This document shows, piece after piece, positions 48,993 to 55,739 of a stretch of 55,739 bases of DNA (positions are counted from its first letter, which is position 1; each line of letters starts with the position of its first letter). The notes under the pieces were generated by a model. That model saw nothing but the letters and a program-made list of their open reading frames with translations, was not told the origin of the DNA and ran no database searches. Source of the DNA: Gemmatimonadota bacterium (GTDB lineage: Bacteria > Gemmatimonadota > Gemmatimonadetes > Gemmatimonadales > GWC2-71-9). Both the position numbers and the translations under genes were made by a program. Location: the NCBI GenBank assembly GCA_003223395.1, contig QHUZ01000087.1:1-55739 (forward strand). The letters are read 5' to 3'.

Positions 48993-50582
48993 ATGAAGCG
49001 ACTTCTTGTGACAACGTCCTTCGGTGCAGTGGCGCTGAGCACGTTGCTGCTGGTGCCGATCCAGGGATGCACGGACCTGACCGAGGCGCCGCCGAGTCAA
49101 ATCGTGAAGAGCCAGTTCTTCCGCGACCAGGGCGAAGTACTCGCCGGTCTCGCCGGAGTCTACGCGCAGCTGCGTGGCACGCTGGATGACTACTATAACC
49201 TCAGCGAGATCAGCAGCGATGAAATGGTCGTGCCGACCCGCGGCCCCGACTGGTACGACAACGGCACGTGGCTCGAGACGCACCGCCAGCAGTGGACCGC
49301 CACCAGCCCGGGCACGCTCAGCTTCATGAACGGCGCCTGGAACACCGCCATGGGCGGAGTGGCGCGCGCCAACACATTCCTCGACGCCGTGCAGACCTCG
49401 TCCGTGCCGAACATCCCGAGCATCAGGGCGGAGGCGCGGACGCTGCGGGCCTTCTATTACTACCTGTTGCTGGACATGTTCGGCGGCGCGCCGATTGCGA
49501 CGACCCCAGAAATCAAGGCGCGGCCCCGCGCGACGCGCGATTCGACATTCAAGTTCATCGAGTCGGAGCTGCTGGCCGTTCGGCCCGACCTGCCCGTCAC
49601 GCGGGACGCGGCCAATAGCGGCCGGATCACGCGTGGTGTCGTGGATGCCATTTTGGCGAATATGTACATCAACGCCGGCGTATTCACAAAGGACGGGACC
49701 CCTACCAGTCCTATCAAGGCGACCGCGTACAATTCCTGCGCGGGCATCACGGTCGCGGGCGGACTCGACGCCTGCCAGGCGGCGGTGAACCGCGTCGACA
49801 GTCTTTTGAACGCCTCCGCAGTGTACGCGCTCGGCGATAGCTTTCCGACGTTCCAGAAGAATTTCTCGCCCGACAACGCCACGTCGAAAGAGAACATCTT
49901 CGTCGTGAAGTTCGCGGACGCGACGGACCTCGGCCTCAACTTCGTCATGCGGGCGCTGCACTATCACCAGTACACGCCCGAGCCCTGGAACGGGTTCGCA
50001 GCGCTGGCACAGACGTATAACGCCTTCGATGCCAGTGACAAACGCCGGTCGATTTTCCTCGTCGGACCGCAAGTCAACGTCCTGACCGGCGTGCCCACCA
50101 CGGACCGCGCCGGGAACCCGCTCGTGTTTACCGTCACCATCGCCAACGTCGCGTCGGCGACCGAAGGGGAAGGTCCGCGCATTTACAAATGGCCGGCCGA
50201 CCCCGGCCACGTCGCGCAGAACAACGGCAACGACTTCGCCTGGTTCCGCCTGGCGGAGATGGTCCTGATCAAGGCCGAGGCGGAGCTGGACGGCGCGACC
50301 GGCAGCGACGGGCCGCTCGCACTGGTGCAAAAGGTCCGAAAGCGGGCATTCACGACGGATACGCTGAGCGCGGTCTCGTTACCCGTCATTCTGCGCGAGC
50401 GGCTGTTCGAGTTCACCGGCGAAGGCAAGCGGCGCCAGGATCTGATTCGGTTCGGAGCGTACACGCAGCCGTGGGAGTGGAAGACGAACCCCGAGGGGCA
50501 GGAGGCGAGGCGCGTCCTCATGCCGATTCCCCAGGGGCAGATCGACGCCAACCCGCTGCTGACCCAAAACCCCGGGTACTAA
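48993..50582 (+). CDS. SusD/RagB-family glycan-binding lipoprotein
   Basis: The 529 residues have a lipoprotein signal (LLLVPIQGC), the helical SusD core (EVLAGLAGVYAQLRGTLDDY, ARTLRAFYYYLLLDMFGGAP) and the C-terminal RLAEMVLIKAEAEL and LRERLFEFTGEGKRRQDLIRF. It sits as a lid on SusC at the cell surface. GGAGG precedes the ATG. A perfect palindromic terminator follows the stop. Confidence 0.96.
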   Translation: MKRLLVTTSFGAVALSTLLLVPIQGCTDLTEAPPSQIVKSQFFRDQGEVLAGLAGVYAQLRGTLDDYYNLSEISSDEMVVPTRGPDWYDNGTWLETHRQQWTATSPGTLSFMNGAWNTAMGGVARANTFLDAVQTSSVPNIPSIRAEARTLRAFYYYLLLDMFGGAPIATTPEIKARPRATRDSTFKFIESELLAVRPDLPVTRDAANSGRITRGVVDAILANMYINAGVFTKDGTPTSPIKATAYNSCAGITVAGGLDACQAAVNRVDSLLNASAVYALGDSFPTFQKNFSPDNATSKENIFVVKFADATDLGLNFVMRALHYHQYTPEPWNGFAALAQTYNAFDASDKRRSIFLVGPQVNVLTGVPTTDRAGNPLVFTVTIANVASATEGEGPRIYKWPADPGHVAQNNGNDFAWFRLAEMVLIKAEAELDGATGSDGPLALVQKVRKRAFTTDTLSAVSLPVILRERLFEFTGEGKRRQDLIRFGAYTQPWEWKTNPEGQEARRVLMPIPQGQIDANPLLTQNPGY

Positions 50583-53500
50583 TTGCCGCAGGCGCTTCAC
50601 AGAGGGGCGCAGCATGCTGCGCCCCTCTTGCTTTTGCTCGGTATCGTCGCCTGCTCTGAAACACCGCGCGATGACGTCCCGCCGCCCGCGCGCGCCGGGC
50701 AGTTGTTCACGCTGATGCCCTCGAGCTACACCGGCGTCCGCTTCGAGAACCGCGTCACCGATACGCGGGAGTTCAATGTTTTCACCTACCGCAACTTCTA
50801 CAACGGCGGCGGCGTGGCGCTGGGCGATCTCAGCGGTGACGGGCTGCCGGAGCTGGTGCTCACCTCCAATCAGGGCGGCCCGCGCCTCTACCTGAACCTC
50901 GGCCAATTCCGGTTTCGTGACATTACGCAGGAGGCCGGCGTCGCCGAGCAGGACCGCTGGACGACCGGCGTCACGCTCGCGGATGTAAACGGCGACGGCC
51001 TGCTCGACATCTACGTGTGCCACGCCGGCCTGAAAAGCGCCGCACGCGCCAACACGCTGTACATCAATCAGGGAGTCAGAGACGGGATCCCACGGTTTCG
51101 CGAGATGGCGGCCCAGTACGGGATCGCAGATACCGGCTATTCCACCCAGGCCGCCTTTTTCGACTACGATGGCGACGGTGACCTCGACCTCTTCCTGATT
51201 CGTAACTCCCCGCGGGCGGTGGCAACGATCGCCGTCCGGAACCAGCGCACGATCCGGGATCCGCTCGGCGGACACGAGCTGTACCGCAACGACGGCGGGC
51301 ACTTCGTCAATGTCAGCGCGCAGGCGGGCATTTATGGCCCCGAAATCGGCTTCGGCCTCGGCATCGCGGTGGCGGACGTCAATCGGGACGGCCGGCCCGA
51401 TGTCTACGTCGCCAACGACTTCTTCGAGCGCGACTACCTGTACATCAACAAGGGCGACGGGACGTTCGCCGAAGTCCTGGACGGGGCACTCCCGGTCTCC
51501 AGCTACTTCTCGATGGGCGTGGACATCGCCGACGTGGACAACGACGGCTGGCCCGACATCTATACCGCCGACATGCTCCCCGAGGACGACTACCGGCTGA
51601 AGACGACGTCGGCCTTCGAACCGTGGGAGTCGTTTCAGGCCAAGGCCCGCGACGGCTTCGATCACCAGCTCATGCGCAACATGTTGCAGCGCAACAACCG
51701 CGACGGCACCTTCAGCGACATCGGGCAGCTGGCCGGCGTGGCGCGCACCGACTGGAGCTGGGCCGCCCTCATCGCAGACTTCGACCTCGACGGCAATAAG
51801 GACATCTTCGTCGCCAACGGACTGGCCAAAGACGTCACGTCACAGGATTACATCGCCTTCCTCGGCAACGACCAGACGATGCTCCAGGCAACGCGCGGCG
51901 AGCGGGTGGATTTCATGAGTCTCATCAACGCGATGGGCTCCACCAAGCTTCGTAATTACGCGTTCCGCAACAACGGCGATCTGACGTTCACGAAAGTCAG
52001 CGCCGCGTGGGGCGTGGACCAGCCGAGCTTCTCGAATGGCGCGGCATACGGTGATCTGGACGGTGACGGGGCGCCGGATCTCGTCGTGAACAACGTGAAC
52101 GACGAGGCGTTCATCTATCGCAACAACGCCCGCGCGCAGCTTCCGGCCAATCACTACCTGCAGGTCCGCCTCGAAGGCGACAGCGCGAATCGCTTCGCCG
52201 TCGGGGCGCGGGTCACGCTGCAGACGCGCGACCGCCAGTTCATGCAGGAGCTCGAGCCGACGCGCGGATTCCAGTCGAGCGTCGACTACACCCTGACATT
52301 TGGTGTGGGTCGCATCGATACGCTTGAATCGGTCACCGTCGATTGGCCTGATGGTCGCACGAGTGGCATGAAGCACGTCGGCACGAATCAGCGCATCACT
52401 CTTCGACCACCCGACCGCCGCAGTTTGAGTTTGACCGCCCGACCGCCGACCGCCCGATCGCCGCTGTTCAGAGACGTTACCTCTCAGGTAGGCTTGGACT
52501 TCAAACACCAGGAAAACGAGTTCATCGACTTCGATCGCGAGCAGCTCATTCCCAAGATGGTTTCCACCGAAGGCCCGTTCGTCACCGTCGGCGACGTGAA
52601 TGAGGATGGCCTCGACGACTTCTTCATCAGTGGCGCGAAGGGCCAGCCGAGCGCGCTCTACGTGCAGCGACCAAACGGCACGTTCGTAGCAACGAATAAG
52701 GCCCTACTCGACCGCGACCGCATTTCCGAAGACCTCGGCGCGGCCTTCTTCGACGCGAACGGCGACGGCAGGCTCGATTTGTACGTCGCCACCGGCGGCA
52801 ACGAATTCTCCGCGCTCGCGCCCGCCCTCGAGGACCGGCTCTACCTCGGCGACGGCCGCGGCAACCTGCGCAAGACGACAAATCAGCTGCCGCCACTCTT
52901 CACGAGCGGCTCGCGGGTCGCGGTGTCGCAGGACTACGTCTTCGTCGGTGGCCGGGTCGTGCCGGGGCGCTACGGCGTGGATCCGCCGAGCACGCTGCTC
53001 CGGAACGACGGCCATGGGAAGTTCAGCGACGTCACTGCGCGGGTCGCACCCGACCTCGCGCACATCGGGATGGTGACCGACGCGATGTGGCTCGACGTGG
53101 ACGGCGACCGCCGGCTCGATCTGGTCGTCGTGGGCGAGTGGATGCCGATCACGATCTTTCACAACACGGGCACGAAGCTCGTGCGCGTGGCGACGCGCGG
53201 ACTCGAGCACAGCGCGGGCTGGTGGAACCGGATCATCGCGGGCGATTTCAACGGCGACGGCCGGATCGACTTCGTGGTTGGCAATTTGGGACTGAACACA
53301 CGTCTGCACGCCACCCCCACCGAGCCGGCGCGCATGTACGTGAAGGACTTCGACGGCAACGGCTTCCCCGAGCAAATCGTCACATGCTACGAAAACGGTG
53401 TGTCGCTTCCGCTCGCCCTGCGCGATGAGCTCACCGCGGCACTGCCCTACCTCAAGCCACGGTACCCCAAGTACTCCGACTACGCCGGGCAGTCTGTCGA

Positions 53501-53912
53501 GCAGGTTTTCGGAAGTGGACTCGATGGTGCCATCGTGAAACAGGCTGAAACGTTCGCGACGACGCTGGCACTGAGCAATCGCGACGGCTCGTACACGCTG
53601 GTCCCCTTGCCGCGCGAGGCGCAGATTGCGCCCGTCTACGGCATTCTGGCGGGGGACTTCGATCGCGACGGCAACCTGGATCTCCTGCTGGCCGGGAACT
53701 TCGAGGGCGTACAACCGGCGATCGGTCAAATGAGTGCCAGCTATGGACTGTTCCTGCGCGGCGACGGGCACGGCGGCTTCAAACCTGTGGGCGCGTCCGC
53801 GAGTGGCTTCTTCGTGCCGGGTCAGGCGCGCGACATCCAACGGCTCCGCACCAGGCGGGGCGATCTCTACATTGTCGCGCGCAACAACGACCGGCCGCTG
53901 TTTTTCCGCTAG
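50583..53912 (+). CDS. FG-GAP/VCBS and UnbV (ASPIC) repeat lipoprotein
   Basis: From TTG 50583, directly after the SusD stop, the 1109 residues carry a lipobox (LLGIVAC). Calcium-binding FG-GAP repeats follow (GDLSGDGLPEL, ADVNGDGLLDIYV, FDYDGDGDLDLFL), then an UnbV/ASPIC domain near residues 520-605 (NRFAVGARVTLQTRDRQ, VTVDWPDGRTSG) and a second FG-GAP block. A repeat-coded linker (RPPDRRSLSLTARPPTARS) separates the halves. Such proteins accompany SusCD pairs in this phylum and probably bind the glycan at the surface. Confidence 0.88.
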   Translation: MPQALHRGAQHAAPLLLLLGIVACSETPRDDVPPPARAGQLFTLMPSSYTGVRFENRVTDTREFNVFTYRNFYNGGGVALGDLSGDGLPELVLTSNQGGPRLYLNLGQFRFRDITQEAGVAEQDRWTTGVTLADVNGDGLLDIYVCHAGLKSAARANTLYINQGVRDGIPRFREMAAQYGIADTGYSTQAAFFDYDGDGDLDLFLIRNSPRAVATIAVRNQRTIRDPLGGHELYRNDGGHFVNVSAQAGIYGPEIGFGLGIAVADVNRDGRPDVYVANDFFERDYLYINKGDGTFAEVLDGALPVSSYFSMGVDIADVDNDGWPDIYTADMLPEDDYRLKTTSAFEPWESFQAKARDGFDHQLMRNMLQRNNRDGTFSDIGQLAGVARTDWSWAALIADFDLDGNKDIFVANGLAKDVTSQDYIAFLGNDQTMLQATRGERVDFMSLINAMGSTKLRNYAFRNNGDLTFTKVSAAWGVDQPSFSNGAAYGDLDGDGAPDLVVNNVNDEAFIYRNNARAQLPANHYLQVRLEGDSANRFAVGARVTLQTRDRQFMQELEPTRGFQSSVDYTLTFGVGRIDTLESVTVDWPDGRTSGMKHVGTNQRITLRPPDRRSLSLTARPPTARSPLFRDVTSQVGLDFKHQENEFIDFDREQLIPKMVSTEGPFVTVGDVNEDGLDDFFISGAKGQPSALYVQRPNGTFVATNKALLDRDRISEDLGAAFFDANGDGRLDLYVATGGNEFSALAPALEDRLYLGDGRGNLRKTTNQLPPLFTSGSRVAVSQDYVFVGGRVVPGRYGVDPPSTLLRNDGHGKFSDVTARVAPDLAHIGMVTDAMWLDVDGDRRLDLVVVGEWMPITIFHNTGTKLVRVATRGLEHSAGWWNRIIAGDFNGDGRIDFVVGNLGLNTRLHATPTEPARMYVKDFDGNGFPEQIVTCYENGVSLPLALRDELTAALPYLKPRYPKYSDYAGQSVEQVFGSGLDGAIVKQAETFATTLALSNRDGSYTLVPLPREAQIAPVYGILAGDFDRDGNLDLLLAGNFEGVQPAIGQMSASYGLFLRGDGHGGFKPVGASASGFFVPGQARDIQRLRTRRGDLYIVARNNDRPLFFR
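50601..50640 (+). terminator. 28-nt perfect palindrome plus T-rich tail after SusD
   Basis: AGAGGGGCGCAGCA/TGCTGCGCCCCTCT (50601-50628) is a perfect inverted repeat followed by TGCTTTTGC. It has the form of an intrinsic terminator. It also encodes part of the signal peptide of the FG-GAP protein (GAQHAAPLL), so it probably attenuates that gene. Confidence 0.7.
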
Positions 53913-54340
53913 TTTTGCTTCGTGCGGATGAGGATCACGCCGTTCGCGCCGCGGACGCCGTACGCGGCCGTCGCCGCCGCGTCACGGAATACCTGGACGG
54001 TTTCGATGTCGTGCGTATCGATCGCCTTGAGGTTGCCGGGGTTGGGGGCGAGCGCGATGTCGTTGACGACGACCAGCGGCTCGTCGTCGCCCAGGAATGT
54101 GTTCGTCCCGCGGAAGTGCAGTACGGCATGGCCGTCCGGGGCTCGCGTCAGCGTCAACCCCGGCACGCGCGCGAGCAATAATTGCTCGAGCGACTGCCCC
54201 GGGGAGCGGCGGATGTCATCCGCGGTCAAGACCGTTCCCGGCGGCGTGTTGGTAGTCTCGGGCGCGGTGCGCGGAGTGCGATGCGAACACGCAAGGAACA
54301 GCGATACGGCCGGCAGGAGAGCGCGCGTCAGGTTCGTCAT
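53909..54340 (-). CDS. Orphan TonB-plug-domain lipoprotein
   Basis: The 143 residues from ATG 54340 have a lipobox-like LFLAC and a plug domain: LTADDIRRSPGQSLEQLLLA, LVVVNDIALAPN, IETVQVFRDAAATAAYGVRG, ANGVILIRTK. No barrel follows, so it cannot be a receptor itself. AAGGGG precedes the start. It may bind TonB or occupy a barrel in trans. Its stop overlaps the FG-GAP stop region on the other strand. Confidence 0.82.
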   Translation of the reverse strand: MTNLTRALLPAVSLFLACSHRTPRTAPETTNTPPGTVLTADDIRRSPGQSLEQLLLARVPGLTLTRAPDGHAVLHFRGTNTFLGDDEPLVVVNDIALAPNPGNLKAIDTHDIETVQVFRDAAATAAYGVRGANGVILIRTKQN

Positions 54341-54430
54341 AGAGCACCCCTTGAGGGAGTCCGCGACACGGCAAATATATCGGTTGGCCGCGATGCCCGC
54401 ATCACTCAAATCGTCAGGGGAGAGCGATTC
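54341..54430. promoter_or_regulatory. Divergent promoter region of plug lipoprotein and GH97
   Basis: The minus strand has TATATT near 54379-54374 as a -10 for the plug gene. Toward GH97, GGGGAGAG lies about 8 bases before ATG 54431 as its ribosome binding site. Confidence 0.35.
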
Positions 54431-55739
54431 ATGAAGATCTACTGTGTCACGTTGTTGGCGGTACTCATCCCCTTCACTCCCGGAACGAGCCAGCTCCGCG
54501 TCGCGTCACCCGACGGCCGCAACGTCGTGATGATCGACACCCATGAGGGCAAGCTGTACTACCTGGTGCAGCGCGACGGGCATCCGTTGCTGACGCCGTC
54601 GCTACTCGGGTTCGAGTTCCGCGGCGCGCCACCGCTGCGCGACGGGCTGCGCATCGTGGACTCGAGCCGCAGCACGTTCGACACGACGTGGACACAGCCG
54701 TGGGGCGAAGTGTCGCGCATCCGCGATCACCACAACGAGTTGAAAGTGTCGGTCGCCGAGACCGGACCACCGGACCGCAAATTCACCTTGGGCGTCCGGG
54801 CGTTCAACGACGGCGTGGCCTTCCGCTACGAGTTCCCGGCGCAAGCGAGCCTCGGCGACTTCGAGATCACCGACGAGCTGACGGAATTCGCGATGGCGGA
54901 CAACGCGCGTGCCTGGTGGATCGCGTCGAACCGGCCCAGGCTCGACCGCTCCGAGCAGCTCTGGTCCGAGGGACCCGTGAGCACGCTCGACAGCGTCCAG
55001 ACGCCGCTGACGATGGAATTCCGAGGCGGCAAGACGTTTGTGGTGATCCACGAAGCGAACCTCGTGGACTACGCGAGGATGAACATCCGCGGCCCGCGCA
55101 TGGACAACCGCACGTTGCATGCCGATCTCGCACCCTATGCCGATGGGGTGAAGGTGCGCGGCCATACGCCGTTCGTGACACCATGGCGCACCATCCAGAT
55201 CGCCGACAAGGTGACCGAGCTGTCGCCGTCGGTCATCGGCCTGAATCTCAATCCGCCCAGCGTCATCCCCAACACCGGCTGGATCAAGCCGATGAAGTAC
55301 GTCGGCATCTGGTGGGGCATGCACATCAACACGATGACGTGGAGCTCGGGACCCAAGCACGGGGCCACGACCGCGAATACCAAACGCTACATCGACTTCG
55401 CGGCGGCAAACGGGTTCGGCGGCGTGCTGGTGGAGGGCTGGAACGTCGGCTGGGACGGCGACTGGATCCAGAACCGCAACGCTTTCTCCTTCACCCAGCC
55501 GTATCCCGACTACGATCTCGTCGCGCTCGCCCGCTACGCGCAATCGAAGGGCGTGAAGCTGATCGTGCACAACGAGACGTCGGGCGGAATCGAGAACTAC
55601 GAGCGGCAGATGGACAGCGCCTTCGCGCTGTACCAGTCGCTGGGCCTCGACGCCATCAAGTCGGGATACGTGACCGACACGATCACGGGCGGGCACTCGC
55701 ACTGGAGCCAGCGCATGGTACAGCACTACCGCCTTGTGA
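54431..55739 (+). CDS. GH97 family glycosidase (SusB-like), 3' end beyond window
   Basis: There are 436 residues to the window edge. A signal peptide (VTLLAVLIPFTPGTSQ) is followed by the GH97 N-terminal sandwich (VASPDGRNVVMIDTHEGKL, LGVRAFNDGVAFRYEFP, LWSEGPVSTLD). The start of the barrel is seen with KYVGIWWGMH, GGVLVEGWNVGWDGDW and LIVHNETSGG. GH97 enzymes are calcium-dependent alpha-glucosidases or alpha-galactosidases of the periplasm; late catalytic residues fall outside. The SusCD context favours alpha-glucans. Confidence 0.92.
   Translation, partial: MKIYCVTLLAVLIPFTPGTSQLRVASPDGRNVVMIDTHEGKLYYLVQRDGHPLLTPSLLGFEFRGAPPLRDGLRIVDSSRSTFDTTWTQPWGEVSRIRDHHNELKVSVAETGPPDRKFTLGVRAFNDGVAFRYEFPAQASLGDFEITDELTEFAMADNARAWWIASNRPRLDRSEQLWSEGPVSTLDSVQTPLTMEFRGGKTFVVIHEANLVDYARMNIRGPRMDNRTLHADLAPYADGVKVRGHTPFVTPWRTIQIADKVTELSPSVIGLNLNPPSVIPNTGWIKPMKYVGIWWGMHINTMTWSSGPKHGATTANTKRYIDFAAANGFGGVLVEGWNVGWDGDWIQNRNAFSFTQPYPDYDLVALARYAQSKGVKLIVHNETSGGIENYERQMDSAFALYQSLGLDAIKSGYVTDTITGGHSHWSQRMVQHYRLV

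Noticed and set aside
48927-50330. 467-codon minus-strand frame over SusD
   Set aside because: It is antisense to an unambiguous SusD protein.
50379-51665. 428-codon minus-strand frame over SusD and FG-GAP
   Set aside because: It is antisense to two clear lipoproteins; the many Val/Asp/His residues reflect mirrored FG-GAP codons.

Overview
The window is high-GC DNA, densely coded, and reads most like a soil Gemmatimonadota (or a nearby FCB-group relative). The reasons are a SusC/SusD outer-membrane pair next to an FG-GAP/UnbV lipoprotein, an orphan TonB-plug lipoprotein, small OmpA-like beta-barrels ending in aromatic strands, and long same-strand operons joined by ATGA overlaps. This placement is an inference. 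There are no rRNA genes, intact tRNA genes, CRISPR arrays or recognisable insertion sequences.

Layout. 1-2000: a 5'-intact, 3'-cut cytosolic subtilase, a small zinc-ribbon protein, and the 3' half of a tRNA-Gln gene that looks like an integration scar. 2000-7400: a truncated MFS transporter coupled to a lipid acyltransferase, an AI-2E-type permease, an SRPBCC protein, a beta-barrel protein and RNase Z. 7445-9929: an Mla-type lipid transport operon (permease, ATPase, MCE protein), divergent from a short MutY. 10522-24600: one minus-strand run of 18 genes. It opens with nadE, a thioesterase, a patatin and small proteins. It continues into a compact set with HAD, nucleotidyltransferase, ATP-grasp, class III aminotransferase, two CDP-alcohol phosphotransferases, Gfo/Idh oxidoreductase, flippase-like membrane protein, hydrolase, glycosyltransferase and polysaccharide deacetylase. 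I read that set as a pathway for an unusual phospholipid or glycolipid headgroup; it is the strongest candidate for an undescribed system here. 24625-25061: a textbook fluoride riboswitch controlling crcB. 25815-36166: a trehalose region in which a synthesis operon (membrane-tethered GT20 synthase, phosphatase, GH15) converges on a use operon (GH37 trehalase, sodium symporter, secreted (alpha/alpha)6 enzyme). A large structured palindrome lies between them, and a relative of it lies after crcB. 36171-37130: decaying gene fragments. 37322-45602: a two-gene secreted YD/RHS polymorphic toxin locus with a nuclease-like C-terminus and a coupled immunity candidate. 45812-55739: a SusC-SusD-FG-GAP operon, a plug-only lipoprotein and the start of a GH97 glycosidase.

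At five places a conserved protein continues after what looks like one missing base (near 2004, 5908, 36260, 36880 and 43625). All have the same sign, so assembly consensus errors must be excluded before any is called a pseudogene.
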